Source: Nocardia crassostreae
Lineage (GTDB): Bacteria > Actinomycetota > Actinomycetes > Mycobacteriales > Mycobacteriaceae
Length of the DNA stretch: 64,000 bases
Assembly: GCF_001613405.1 (NCBI RefSeq)
Contig: NZ_BDCH01000023.1
Coordinates: forward strand, 62,001-126,000
Direction: 5' to 3'
Within the stretch, counting starts at the first letter, position 1. Every line of letters begins with the position of its first letter. Both the position numbers and the translations under genes were made by a program. The notes under the pieces were generated by a model that made no database searches, had not been told where the DNA came from, and saw only the letters and a program-made list of their open reading frames with translations. Positions 33,662-43,155 of this stretch are shown here, one piece after another.

Positions 33662-34857
33662 CAGCGCGCCCCGTACTGCGCCAGCACGCGAGTCCGCCTG
33701 CGCGGCTGGATGTTCACGCGGGTGATATCGCCCCGGTAGTGCTCGAGCACCCGGTGGTCCATGACCTTGCGCCACAGCGGCGGGAAGTAGGCCAGGCCGA
33801 TCATGCTGGCGTAACCGCTGGGCAGATTCGGCGCACCGTCCATACTGCGCAGGATCTGTTAGCGCCGAGTCGGATTGGCGTGATGATCACTGTGGCGCTG
33901 CAGGTGGTACAGGAAGATATTGGTCACGATGTGATCGGAGTTCCAGCTGTGCGCCGGGGTGCAGCGTTCGTAGCGGCCGCCCGGGGTGCGCTGCCGCAGC
34001 AGACCGTAGTGTTCGAGGTAGTTGACCGTCTCCAGCAGGGTGAACCCGTAGACGGCCTGAATGACGAGATACGGCAGCACCGCCGGGCCGAAGACGGCGG
34101 CCAGCGCGCCCCAGAGCGCCACCGACATCAGCCAGGCATTGAGCACGTCATTGTGAATGGTCCACGGCCGCTTGCACATTCGTTGTAGCCGGGTCCGCTC
34201 CAGGTCCCAGGCCGAGCGCAGGCTGCCGAAGACGCTGCGGGGCAGGAAACTCCAGAACGATTCCGCGAAACGAGCGCTGGCCGGGTCCTCCGGGGTCGCG
34301 ACCCGCACATGGTGACCACGGTTGTGCTCGATGTAGAAGTGACCGTAGAACGTCTGCGCCAGCGTGATTTTCGACAGCCAGCGCTCCAGTTCGTCCTTCT
34401 TGTGGCCGAGTTCGTGCGCGGTATTGATGCCGACGCCGCCCATGACGCCGATGCTCAGCGCCAGCCCGATCGTGGACGCGAGGCCCAGGCCGCCGTCGAG
34501 GCCCAGCCAGGACAGGTCGGCCGCGGTCCACAGATAGCAGGCGAAGACCACGCTCAGCAGCTGGAACGGAATATAGGCGTACACGCAGTAGCGGTAGTAG
34601 CGGTCGTGCTCCAGCATCTCCATCACCTCCTCCGGCGGGTTCTGGCCGTCGGGGCCGAAGAAGCGATCGAGGAGGGGCAGCAGCACATAGACCAGCAGCG
34701 GGCCGATCCACCACCACACGGGTGCGGCGGCCTGCCAGCCCAGCCGGTTGAACGCCCACACCAGGCCGGTCGCCAGGAATATCGCCGTCGGGGCCACCAG
34801 GCCGAAGAGCCACAGGTAGCGCTTGCGATCACGCCATTGCGGCAGAGACGTCGTCAT
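33661..34857 (-). pseudogene. alkB: Alkane 1-monooxygenase AlkB, interrupted by in-frame TAA near the C-terminus
   Basis: A 398-codon frame for an integral-membrane diiron hydroxylase that converts n-alkanes to 1-alkanols. All histidine boxes are seen: H-E-L-G-H (about 148), H-N-R-G-H-H (about 180), N-Y-L-E-H-Y-G-L (about 285) and L-Q-R-H-S-D-H-H (about 325). TAA at 33859-33861 (codon 333) falls eight codons after the last box: N-P-T-R-R-stop-Q-I-L-R-S-M. Relatives have Tyr (R-R-Y-Q), so TAC to TAA is the simplest change. The remaining 65 codons match the AlkB C-terminus (L-P-S-G-Y-A-S-M-I, L-A-Y-F-P-P-L-W). All iron ligands lie before the stop, yet the missing tail is conserved, so activity is doubtful. 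ATG at 34857. Confidence 0.88.
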
Positions 34858-34870
34858 TGTCGAACTCCTT

Positions 34871-34897
34871 GAATACACTTCATCGAGAAGTGTATTC
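34871..34897. promoter_or_regulatory. Operator-like palindrome between alkB and its TetR regulator
   Basis: GAATACACTTC (34871-34881) and GAAGTGTATTC (34887-34897) are perfect 11-base arms around five bases. The site begins 13 bases before the alkB ATG and lies 51 bases before the divergent TetR start. A second shorter repeat, TGTAT (34891-34895) with ATACA (34903-34907), overlaps it. This is the strongest operator candidate in the window, almost certainly bound by the TetR encoded next to it. Confidence 0.8.
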
Positions 34898-34948
34898 AGT
34901 AGATACACATGACAGATTCTTGTCAATGTCAGGACGGATGACGAGCTC

Positions 34949-35569
34949 ATGTACGATCGGGCCGTGGCTGCAGCGCCGAACTTCCAGACCGAGATGCGCC
35001 AACTCCTGCGGGAGCGGGTGATCGATACCGCGCGCCGCATTGTCTGCACCGAAGGCTGGGGCGCGGTGAACATGTCGCGGCTGGCCAAGGAGGTGGGCGT
35101 CAGCCGCCCGGTGCTCTACAAGGAGATCGGCACCAAAGAGGTGCTCGCCGTCGTCGTGATCCGCCGCGAGCTCGAAGTGTTCCTGGTCGGCGTCGCCGAC
35201 ACCCTGGCCGCGCATCCGGCGGACCCGATAGCCGGATTGACCGCGGCGGTCGACTACACGCTGCGCACCGGCGCGGACAATACGCTGCTCAAGGCAGTGC
35301 TGGCGGGGCGCACGGCCCCGGACACCACACTGCTGCCCGCCCTCATGACAGAACCCGAGCCCGTCCTGGGCCCCGCGATCACCGCCGTGACGGCGACGAT
35401 CCGGGCGCAGTACGGGCTCGCGGAGATGTCCGATGCGGAGTTGGCCACGCGCACGGAAATCCTGGTGCGCCTGGCCCTGAGTCATCTGTTCCAGCCGACC
35501 GGGCCGATCGACCGGGCCGTGGCTCAGATCGAGCTGATCATCACGACCGCGTTCGCGGCCGCCGCATAA
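34949..35569 (+). CDS. TetR-family regulator of the alk operon
   Basis: A 206-residue TetR protein with HTH L-A-K-E-V-G-V-S-R-P-V-L-Y-K-E-I-G-T-K at about 50-68. Divergent from alkB with a perfect palindrome between. In Rhodococcus, Gordonia and Dietzia a TetR-type protein (AlkU/AlkX) downstream of or near alkB represses the operon and is released by fatty acids; the same role is inferred. ATG at 34949. Confidence 0.88.
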   Translation: MYDRAVAAAPNFQTEMRQLLRERVIDTARRIVCTEGWGAVNMSRLAKEVGVSRPVLYKEIGTKEVLAVVVIRRELEVFLVGVADTLAAHPADPIAGLTAAVDYTLRTGADNTLLKAVLAGRTAPDTTLLPALMTEPEPVLGPAITAVTATIRAQYGLAEMSDAELATRTEILVRLALSHLFQPTGPIDRAVAQIELIITTAFAAAA

Positions 35570-35573
35570 CCGC

Positions 35574-36753
35574 TCAGAGTTCGACCGCGCGCTCGCGCAG
35601 CCGCGCGAGGGTCGCCTCGTCCGGCCACCGCCGCGCCTCGAAGCGCGGCGGGTTCAGCCCGGGCAGCGGCACCAGGCCCACGATCTCCACCACGGCGTCG
35701 AACGGTACGGTGCAGTCCACGTCCACCTCGCCGTCCTCGTCCATGCGCACGAAATGCACGTAATCGGCCTGGGGCAGCAGGTATTCCACATCCTCGCCCC
35801 AAATCGTCACGGTGACCGGACCGGACTCGGTCGGCTGGAACAGGACCGCTCCGGCATAGAGGGGCCCCACACCGGGGACCGGTTCCAGGCTGTCCTCGAA
35901 TTCCTCGTGCAGGAAAGCCGTCTGGATCGAATACTCGGTGACCGCCAGCCCGCTGCGCGCCCGCAGCGCCAGCGCCCGCGCGGGATGCGCTGCGAGATGG
36001 TCGAGCGGCACCACCATTCCGGCCTCGTCGACGGTGTACCCCTGCGGTGAGATCTGCCGCGCCGCTTGCCCGTACTGTTCCTCGACCATGTCGAAGACCT
36101 CCGCCAGCACCTCGGCATCGTCGGGCACCAGCAGCAGGGTGTCGTTATCGGGAATGAACGCCACCGGCCGCTGCTCGCCACCGCCATAACTCGCCAGCCA
36201 CCCCGGCACCAGCAGCCACGACCCGACGTAATGGTCACCGGTGTCGACGAACCGGATGAACTGCAACTCCTCCGGCGAGCCGGGCCGCGCCATGGCCGCG
36301 AGATTCTCCCGCGCCGCGCCGAACACCTCCTCGGCCGTGCCCCCCCCAATCCCGCACCATCTCCGGCGTCACATAACTGCGGGTCCGCGGCAGATCCACC
36401 ACCACCGCCTCGTCCACGAACGGAAACGCGGGCCGCACGAACCGTTCCGCCCCCGGTCCGAAGGTCCCCATCCCGTGCGTCACCGGCCGCAGCACCGCCC
36501 GCAGCAGCGGCCGCGCCGACTCCCAATCCTCCGGTGGCTCATCGGTGCTCGTCACCGCCGCCACGAAATTGTCGATCCGCTCCTGCATCTCCTCCACCGA
36601 CTCCCCCGCCAGCTCCCGGAACACATTCCCCAGATACATGACCTCCCCGCCACTGTGCCGGACCTCGAACTCCTCCGCGTCGTACTCCCCGTCCGTCACC
36701 CCGCGCGCCCGCAGACTACCCAGCACCGCCTCCGCGAACTGCTCCCGCTCCAT
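35574..36753 (-). pseudogene. Uncharacterised protein split by a +1 frameshift in a G8 run
   Basis: Two frames join to one protein of about 392 residues. The first (36753 to about 36350) starts M-E-R-E-Q-F-A-E-A-V-L-G-S-L-R and includes Y-L-G-N-V-F-R-E-L and T-H-G-M-G-T-F-G-P-G. The second (to 35574) continues G-T-A-E-E-V-F-G-A-A-R-E-N-L and contains G-S-W-L-L-V-P-G-W and F-I-P-D-N-D-T-L-L-L-V-P-D-D. The shift lies in eight cytosines at 36343-36350 (plus strand); seven would restore W-G-G-T-A-E. Layout resembles DUF1444-like proteins of unknown function, a loose match. The homopolymer points to either a sequencing slip or a phase-variable tract. No operon partner. Start ATG 36753. Confidence 0.7.
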
Positions 36754-36842
36754 CCCAGCCTTCTCCCGATCCCTCGAATTACCCTGTCGCCCAAGCACTC
36801 TGCCCCACCCCACCGACAAGTTCCACTCATCCGGACCCAGGT

Positions 36843-37925
36843 TCAGCGGAGCCGCAACAGGGCGCCGACGCCGTCGGGCAGCGTGATACGACCGGTCACC
36901 GGCACGATGTCGCTGCCGCCCGCCAGGGCGGCCGCCGGGATCGCCTCGTCGGCGCGGTGCACCCGGGCGGGGCCGGTGAGTTCGGCTGCGGCGGTGGCTA
37001 TTTCCGTGTGGGTGTCGCCCGTGTAGACCTCGCGGTCGTCGAGGGTGGCGCTGTCCACGAGCAGGTGGGCGACCGTGGTGGCGCGCAGGGCGGTGGTGGT
37101 GGCGGCGAGGCCGCTGGTGGCCGTGCCGCCCGGGCGGGCGCATTCGGCGTGGTAACGCTCGAGCACGGCCTTGCGGCGGTTGTCGGCGGCCTCGGCAATG
37201 ATGGCGCGGACCTGCGCGTCGACTTCGTCGCGGTGGCCGTCGATATCGACCGTGCGGCAGCGGCGAGCGGCGGTGGTGTAGCGGTCCTCCAGGATCGCGC
37301 GCAGGGCGGCGCGGGCGGCCGCGTCACCGGCCAGCAGGATCATGCTGGCGCCCACCCGGTCCGCCAGCGTGCAGATGGCGTCCGACACACCGATGATGCT
37401 GCGGCGCAGCGCGATTCGCGCACACTCGCGGGGTGGACGATGACCCTTGGGGCCGCGGCGGACCCGGTGGACGGGATCGGTGAGCACGTCGACGGTGCGG
37501 GCGATGCGGTCGCCGTAACAGTTCACGGCCGACAGCCGGGCGCTCAGTTCGTCGGCCACCACCAGCACGTGGGGTACGTGCGGCTCCCGCTCCTCGAGCA
37601 GCGGGAGCAGGAAGGGTAATGGCGAGACGCGGACGATCTCCCGTTCCGGCGGCGCGGTCAGCGGCTCGTTCATCAGGACGGTCCCGGCATCGGCAATGAG
37701 TGCGCGGCCGGATCTCCCGGGCGCGGGCGGGCCCGCGGCGACCGCGATACCCACGGCGCCGATGACCTGCTCGGAAGCGCCCGCCTCGGTTAGCTTCCCG
37801 CGAATGGCCAGATATTGCGACTCCAGCCGCCGGGCCGCGTCCCCGGCATTGTGCGAGCTGTCGAAGTACACCGAGGCGAACGGCCCGGTCCGGCCGAGCA
37901 TCTCCCGGAGACTCGTTCGAACCAT
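36843..37925 (-). CDS. Rv2629-like bacterial release-factor-fold protein (baeRF / Vms1-type)
   Basis: About 360 residues resembling mycobacterial Rv2629 and the bacterial archaeo-eukaryotic release factor (baeRF) group related to Vms1/ANKZF1. Landmarks: N-terminal L-R-E-M-L-G-R-T-G-P-F-A-S-V-Y-F-D, central L-P-F-L-L-P-L-L-E-E-R-E-P-H-V-P-H-V-L-V-V-A-D split by a short gap, and C-terminal V-A-H-L-L-V-D-S-A-T-L. Eukaryotic Vms1 releases stalled nascent chains; bacterial members are tied to hypoxia and translation stress, without a settled biochemical role. The loop around residues 175-195 (R-R-G-P-K-G-H-R-P-P-R-E) has diverged from the usual Trp/His-rich form. ATG at 37925; an earlier ATG at 37988 adds 21 basic residues. 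Confidence 0.7.
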   Translation of the reverse strand: MVRTSLREMLGRTGPFASVYFDSSHNAGDAARRLESQYLAIRGKLTEAGASEQVIGAVGIAVAAGPPAPGRSGRALIADAGTVLMNEPLTAPPEREIVRVSPLPFLLPLLEEREPHVPHVLVVADELSARLSAVNCYGDRIARTVDVLTDPVHRVRRGPKGHRPPRECARIALRRSIIGVSDAICTLADRVGASMILLAGDAAARAALRAILEDRYTTAARRCRTVDIDGHRDEVDAQVRAIIAEAADNRRKAVLERYHAECARPGGTATSGLAATTTALRATTVAHLLVDSATLDDREVYTGDTHTEIATAAAELTGPARVHRADEAIPAAALAGGSDIVPVTGRITLPDGVGALLRLR

Positions 37926-38077
37926 AGGAATGGGATACCCCCGCATCCCGGGGGCAATCAGCGCCCGCGCCCGGGACGGAAACCGCACCTGACCAGGGCC
38001 CGTTCCTGACCGGTCTCGATGTGGTCACTACCGGAAGTGTCTCCGGTGTCGGCCGCGCGACGCCCCATTAGGCTCGA

Positions 38078-39496
38078 ATGGTCCGAGATGAGGGGATGCC
38101 CGGAACACCGAGCCGTGGGGGTGCTGTGCTCTTCTGCTTGCGAGTTGTGCTTGCCGCCTTGATTTTCGGGTGCGTGGCCGGGCATGCGCAGGCGCAACCG
38201 CCCGAGCCGGGGCCGGGTCCGGCGCCGATCTCCGACTTCGATGCACTGCAACGCTGGATCGAAACCCATCTGCCCGCGCCCGTACTGCCCGCCGCGCCCA
38301 TGGCCCCGCTGGTCGACGCGGGCGGGCTGTCCCTCGAACTCGCGGCGCTGCGGGCCGCCACCATGCCCAAGCCCATCGACGACGGCTTCGTCGACACCTG
38401 GCCCGAGTTGCTCGGGGACTACGCCAACGGCGATATCGTCGCCTGGCGCGATGTCACCGCGGCCGCACAGCAGGTGCTGCTCGTGCCCGCGCGCCAGGTG
38501 CTGCAACTGAAATTCCGCACCACCGACTCCCACGACGCCGCCTCCTATGCCGTCGCGACCCTGGTGATACCGCCCGGCGAATGGACCGGACCCGGTCGGC
38601 GCCCGGTGGTGGTGAACAATCTGCCCATCAACGGGCTGGGCCGCGACTGCAATCCGAGTTACACCCTGGCCCGCGGGTGGGCGGGCGATGCCGACATCAC
38701 CGACTACATTCCGCCCACCACCCAATTGGCCACGCTGCGCGGCTACGCCGTGCTCATTACCGATCACGAGGGCCCGCGCATGGCCTACGCCGAACCGTAC
38801 GTGGCCGGGCACGCGGTGCTCGACAGCATTCGCGCGGTGCGCAACGCCCTACCGGATGAGTTCGGGGACAGTCGATTCGGGATGATCGGCTATTCCGGCG
38901 GCGCCATCGCCACCAATGGCGCGGTCAAGCTGATGGCCGAGTACGCGCCGGAACTCGCCGATGTGGTGGTGGGCGCGGCCATGGGCGGCGTCCCCGCCGA
39001 TTTCGAACTGCTGGGCAGCAGCATGAACGGGAATCTGGCCTCGGGGGTGTTCCTGGCCGCCACCTTCGCCATCGGGCGGGAGCGCCCGGAGATCCTGGAT
39101 CGGATGAACGCGCTGGCGCAGTGGATCGCCCTGGTCATGAAGGACCAGTGCATGGATATCTTCGCGCTGCCCGGCGTCTTCATGCTGCCCATCGAGCTCG
39201 CCGCCGATATCCCGGATCCGCTGCACAGCGCGCTGGCGCACGACATCTATCGGCTTACGCGCATGGAGGGCAAGAAATCGCTTGTGCCGCTGTACATCTA
39301 CAACGGCGAGCAGGAGTTCTGGGTACCGGCCGAAGGGGCGCGCAACTTCTATCGCGAGCAATGCGCGCTGGGGGTGAACGCGGTGTACCGGGATGTCTTC
39401 GGAGAGCACATCATCGCGGCGTTCACCGGATATCCGGAATCACTGCTGTGGCTGGACGAGCGTTTGCGCGGCGAGCCCGCCATCAGCGAATGTTGA
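38078..39496 (+). CDS. Secreted lipase of the LIP family (triacylglycerol lipase)
   Basis: A 472-residue secreted hydrolase. A signal peptide (A-V-L-F-C-L-R-V-V-L-A-A-L-I-F-G-C-V-A-G-H-A-Q-A) precedes a Pro-rich mature start. The fold is the PF03583 secretory lipase: V-V-N-N-L-P-I-N-G-L-G and nucleophile G-Y-S-G-G (about 269-273), C-terminal acid near Y-N-G-E-Q-E-F and base His in G-E-H-I. Nocardial and mycobacterial members hydrolyse triacylglycerols or long-chain esters outside the cell. Start uncertain: ATG 38078, ATG 38096 or GTG 38126. Convergent with accD across a strong terminator hairpin. Confidence 0.85.
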   Translation: MVRDEGMPGTPSRGGAVLFCLRVVLAALIFGCVAGHAQAQPPEPGPGPAPISDFDALQRWIETHLPAPVLPAAPMAPLVDAGGLSLELAALRAATMPKPIDDGFVDTWPELLGDYANGDIVAWRDVTAAAQQVLLVPARQVLQLKFRTTDSHDAASYAVATLVIPPGEWTGPGRRPVVVNNLPINGLGRDCNPSYTLARGWAGDADITDYIPPTTQLATLRGYAVLITDHEGPRMAYAEPYVAGHAVLDSIRAVRNALPDEFGDSRFGMIGYSGGAIATNGAVKLMAEYAPELADVVVGAAMGGVPADFELLGSSMNGNLASGVFLAATFAIGRERPEILDRMNALAQWIALVMKDQCMDIFALPGVFMLPIELAADIPDPLHSALAHDIYRLTRMEGKKSLVPLYIYNGEQEFWVPAEGARNFYREQCALGVNAVYRDVFGEHIIAAFTGYPESLLWLDERLRGEPAISEC

Positions 39497-39500
39497 AGCA

Positions 39501-39534
39501 GCGCACCCGGTCCCGCACACGGGACCGGGTGCGC
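39501..39534. terminator. Bidirectional terminator between lipase and acyl-CoA carboxylase
   Basis: GCGCACCCGGTCCCG (39501-39515), loop CACA, then the exact complement to 39534: a perfect 15-base-pair stem. It starts 5 bases after the lipase stop and ends 6 bases before the end of the convergent carboxylase gene, so it can stop transcripts from both sides. Confidence 0.88.
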
Positions 39535-39539
39535 GCCGA

Positions 39540-41090
39540 TCACATCGGGTAGAGGTTGTGCTTGCGCGGATTCGGCTTGCGCACAGCGCCTTTGTCGCGC
39601 AGCAGCTGCAGGGCCTTGCGAATCTCCAGGCGCGTCGCCGACGGCTCGATCACCGCGTCGATGTAGCCGCGCTCGGCCGCCGTCCACGGCGTCGCCACGG
39701 TCGCGTTGTAGAAGTCGATCATCTGCTGCTTGACCGTCTCGCGCTGCTCCGGCGGCGCCGCCGCCAGCTGCTTGCGGCCCACGATCGAGATCATGGACTC
39801 CGCGCCCATGACCGCCAGCCGCGCGGTCGGCCAGGCCAGGCTGATATCCGCGCCCAGCTGCTTGCAGCCCATGACCGCGTAGCCGCCGCCGAACGCCTTG
39901 CGGGTCACCACGGTCACGATCGGCACGGTGGCCTCGATGAGCGCGCGGAACATGCGGCCACCGCGCTTGATGACGTGATTGCGCTCCTCGTCCACGCCCG
40001 GCAGCACGCCCGGGGTGTCGACCACGTAGACCAGCGGCACATTGAAGGCATCGCAGATCCGGATGAAGTGCGCCGCCTTGTCCGAGCAGGCCGCGTCCAG
40101 CGCGCCACCCAGCGCCACGGGCTGATTGGCGATCACGCCGACCGGCGCGCCGTCGACCCGGGCGAAACCGGTAATGAGGTTCTGCGCGGTCTTCTCGCTG
40201 ATCTCGTGGAAGGCGCCGTCGTCGAAGATGCGCAGTAGGATCTCGTGCATGTCGTAGCCGACCTTGTCCGAGTCCGGAATAATGCGGTCCAGCTCCCGGT
40301 CGGAATCGATGAGCTCGGGCTCCAGGCCCGGATTGATGATCGGCGGCTGCTCCAGGCAGCTGGTCGGCAGGTAGCTCAGGTAGTCGCGGACCCAGTCGAA
40401 GGCGGCCTGCTCGGTCTTGGCGACATGGTGCACGGTGCCGTTCTGCTCCAGCGCCCGCGCGCCGCCCAGTTCCTCGGCGGTGACCTCGGAGCCGGTGACG
40501 GCCTTGATGACCTCGGGACCGGTGACGAACATGTACGACTCTTCGGTCGCCACAAGGACATCCATATTGATGGGCCCGTACACCGAGCCCGCCGCGCACT
40601 TGCCGAGCATGACGGCCACCATGGGCACGTACCCCGACAGGTCCTCCTGCAGCTTGCACATGAGCGCATACCAGGCCAGCGAGGCGACGCCGTCCTGAAT
40701 GCGCGCGCCGCCGGAGTCGTTGATGCACACCACCGGGCAGGCATTGTTGTAGGCGAAGTCCATGACGGCGCGCACCTTGCGGCCGAACATCTCCGAGACC
40801 GAGCCGCCGTACACGGTCTGATCGTGCGAGATGACCACGACCGGGCGGCCGTCGATGGTGCCGCGGCCGGTGACCACGCCGTCGCCGTAGAAGGCATTGG
40901 GCACACCGGGCTGGCGCATGAGCGAGCCCATCTCCACGAAGCTCTTCGGGTCCAGCAGCATGTGCACGCGTTCCCGGGCGCTGGGGATGCCTTTCGCGAC
41001 ACGCTTCTGGATTCCGCGCTCACCGGCAGGTTCCTCGGCGATTTCCAGGAGCTTGCGCAGTTCCGCCAGCTTCTCCGCTGTACCCGTCAT
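39540..41090 (-). CDS. accD: Acyl-CoA carboxylase beta (carboxyltransferase) subunit, AccD type
   Basis: A 516-residue carboxyltransferase. The N-half has the biotin-side crotonase fold with G-G-S-V-S-E-M-F-G and N-D-S-G-G-A-R-I-Q-D-G-V. The C-half has the oxyanion pair region D-T-P-G-V-L-P-G and K-A-F-G-G-G-Y-A-V-M. It moves the carboxyl group from biotin on an AccA subunit to acetyl-, propionyl- or longer acyl-CoA for fatty and mycolic acid synthesis. Several AccD paralogues exist in mycolate makers; which one this is cannot be told. No accA or epsilon subunit is nearby. ATG start at 41090; divergent from the ABC1 gene. Confidence 0.93.
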   Translation of the reverse strand: MTGTAEKLAELRKLLEIAEEPAGERGIQKRVAKGIPSARERVHMLLDPKSFVEMGSLMRQPGVPNAFYGDGVVTGRGTIDGRPVVVISHDQTVYGGSVSEMFGRKVRAVMDFAYNNACPVVCINDSGGARIQDGVASLAWYALMCKLQEDLSGYVPMVAVMLGKCAAGSVYGPINMDVLVATEESYMFVTGPEVIKAVTGSEVTAEELGGARALEQNGTVHHVAKTEQAAFDWVRDYLSYLPTSCLEQPPIINPGLEPELIDSDRELDRIIPDSDKVGYDMHEILLRIFDDGAFHEISEKTAQNLITGFARVDGAPVGVIANQPVALGGALDAACSDKAAHFIRICDAFNVPLVYVVDTPGVLPGVDEERNHVIKRGGRMFRALIEATVPIVTVVTRKAFGGGYAVMGCKQLGADISLAWPTARLAVMGAESMISIVGRKQLAAAPPEQRETVKQQMIDFYNATVATPWTAAERGYIDAVIEPSATRLEIRKALQLLRDKGAVRKPNPRKHNLYPM

Positions 41091-41261
41091 TACTTCGGTC
41101 TTGCCTTCCTGCCTACGAATTGGTGCCGGATCGCGGCCCGACCATGCACGCTACCGTGCACTGCCCACTGCTAACCAGTGAACGCCTCGGTAACGTGTGC
41201 CGCCCACCACAGTCGAACCCCTGACACAGACGGAGATACACTGCCGCCCGTGAGCTCACCG

Positions 41262-42629
41262 ATGACTGTGCGCGCAGGGTCGCCCGAGGTGATCCGACCG
41301 GACTTGGACACGTTCGGCTTCTCCGAGTGGCGGCGAACGGCGATCGTGGGTGCGGTACTGGGCGGATCGGTCACCCGTAGCGTACTGCGCGGCGGGTTGC
41401 GCCCCGCCCAGCGGCGGCGGGCCGTGGCCGAGGGCGTCGTGGACGGCTTCGAGACACTCGGGCCCATGTTCGTGAAGCTGGGGCAGCTGATCGCGTCCTC
41501 GCCGGGCGCCTTCCCCAAGGAACTGGCCGATGCCTGCCTGCGCTGCCTCGACGATGTGCCGCCCTTCCCGGCCACCGACGCGCGCGCCATTATCGAGGCC
41601 GATCTCGGTAAGCCCATTGCCGAGCTGTTCCGCTCCTTCGACGACGAGCCGCTCTCGGCGGCCTCCATCGCGCAGGTGCACGCGTGCGTGCTGGCCGACG
41701 GGCGGCCCGCGGTGGTCAAGGTGCAGCGGCCCGAGATCGCGCGGCGCATGATCGTGGATCTGCGCTCGGCCATGCGGCTGGCGCGGGCGCTGGAGAAGCG
41801 CTCGGAGAACGCGCGGGTCGCCAATGCCCAGGCCGTGGTGCGCGATCTGTACGAGGCGACCGTGGCCGAACTCAACTTCCTCATCGAGGCCGACAATCAG
41901 TCGCGGGCCCGGCAGAACCTGATCGCCTTCGGCGACAATGTGAATGTCGCTGTGCCCGATGTGTATTGGGAGTACTGCGCGCCTCGCGTGCTGTGCATGG
42001 AACGCATGCGCGGTATGCCGCTGGATCGGTTCGACGATATCCGCAAGGTGCACCCCGACCCCGAGATGCTCATCCGCCGCCTGGTCAAGGCGTGGATGGA
42101 AAGCGTTGCGGTGCACGGCCTTTTCCATGGCGACGTGCATGCCGGAAACCTCTGGCTGCTCGACGACTGCCGGGTGGCCATGCTCGATTTCGGCATTGTC
42201 GGCCGCATGGAGAACGAGTGGCGCGAGTTCGTGCGCTCGCTGTTCTACGCCAGCTCCATCGACGGCGATTTCCGCCCCGTCGCCCGCGCCTTGCGCAAAC
42301 TCGACCTGGTCTCCGACGACAATGGCGACGATGCCACCATCGGCCGTCAGCTCGCCGTGGCGCTGGGCCCGGTGCTCTCCGGCAGCCTGGACAAACTCGA
42401 TCTCGGCGTGGTGGCCGCCCGCCTGCTCGAATTCGGAAAACGGCGCGGCGCGTCCGGGCCCGAACAGCTCATTCTCATGGGTAAGCAACTAGGGTATTTC
42501 GAGCGCTATGCGGTGGCCCTGGCGCCGGGCTGGAAGCTCGGCAAGGACCTCTATCTCTTCCGCAATATCTTCCCCGCCGAGGTGGCGGCCAAGATCGCCG
42601 AGGAAGGCATCGAGCTGCCCCTCGACTGA
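41262..42629 (+). CDS. ABC1/AarF/UbiB-family atypical kinase
   Basis: About 455 residues of the UbiB/ADCK protein-kinase-like family. K-L-G-Q is the family's KxGQ motif (F-V-K-L-G-Q-L-I-A-S), followed by D-D-V-P-P-F-P, A-S-I-A-Q-V-H (the Ala-rich loop), the ATP-binding V-V-K-V-Q-R-P, catalytic H-G-D-V-H-A-G-N and metal D-F-G. Members assist quinone or lipid metabolism at the membrane through an ATPase activity. Unlike most, no C-terminal membrane helices are evident. Start is ATG 41262 or GTG 41250. A small lipoprotein gene follows after 28 bases. Confidence 0.9.
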   Translation: MTVRAGSPEVIRPDLDTFGFSEWRRTAIVGAVLGGSVTRSVLRGGLRPAQRRRAVAEGVVDGFETLGPMFVKLGQLIASSPGAFPKELADACLRCLDDVPPFPATDARAIIEADLGKPIAELFRSFDDEPLSAASIAQVHACVLADGRPAVVKVQRPEIARRMIVDLRSAMRLARALEKRSENARVANAQAVVRDLYEATVAELNFLIEADNQSRARQNLIAFGDNVNVAVPDVYWEYCAPRVLCMERMRGMPLDRFDDIRKVHPDPEMLIRRLVKAWMESVAVHGLFHGDVHAGNLWLLDDCRVAMLDFGIVGRMENEWREFVRSLFYASSIDGDFRPVARALRKLDLVSDDNGDDATIGRQLAVALGPVLSGSLDKLDLGVVAARLLEFGKRRGASGPEQLILMGKQLGYFERYAVALAPGWKLGKDLYLFRNIFPAEVAAKIAEEGIELPLD

Positions 42630-42657
42630 CACACCCGCGTCAACCGAGGAGGCTTGC

Positions 42658-43137
42658 ATGATCATGATGAGAAAAGCCCTGGTTACAGCCGGTATTCTGC
42701 CGGTTGTCGCCCTGGCCGGATGCTCGGGTGATACCAAGTCCGAACCTGCGGCGAGCCCCTCGCCGACCACACGGGTCAACGATGCCAGCGACGATCCGGG
42801 TGAGACCGGCGGCGGGGTGCGGATCCCGCTGGGCCAGACCAAGGTCGTCCCGGTCCCGGCCGACGCGGTCCTGGATATCAAGGGTGAGCAGGACTGGGAC
42901 AAGTCCGTGCTCCAGTGCACGGCCACCAGCGCGACAGGTGAAGCGATCGAACTGCTGCCGCCGCCCTCGGACGCGCAGCCCGAGGAAGCCGCGCACGGCG
43001 GGGTCTGGATGCCCATGTGGACGGTCGCGGCCGCCCCGGGCGAGGTGACCATCGGCTGTGCCGATCCCGACAAGCGGATTCCCCACAGCGATACCAGTTT
43101 CGTGCGGGTGGTTCCGCGCGGATTGCCCTTCCGGTAA
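42658..43137 (+). CDS. Small secreted lipoprotein of unknown function
   Basis: A 159-residue protein with signal M-R-K-A-L-V-T-A-G-I-L-P-V-V-A and lipobox L-A-G-C (Cys22). After a Ser/Pro/Thr linker the mature domain has two cysteines (V-L-Q-C-T-A and I-G-C-A-D) and may be a small beta-sandwich. No motif identified. GAGGAGG lies 6 bases before ATG 42658. It probably shares a transcript with the ABC1 gene 28 bases upstream and converges with sigF (18 bases between stops). Confidence 0.8.
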   Translation: MIMMRKALVTAGILPVVALAGCSGDTKSEPAASPSPTTRVNDASDDPGETGGGVRIPLGQTKVVPVPADAVLDIKGEQDWDKSVLQCTATSATGEAIELLPPPSDAQPEEAAHGGVWMPMWTVAAAPGEVTIGCADPDKRIPHSDTSFVRVVPRGLPFR

Positions 43138-43155
43138 GTCCGGCCGCCGCGCCCC

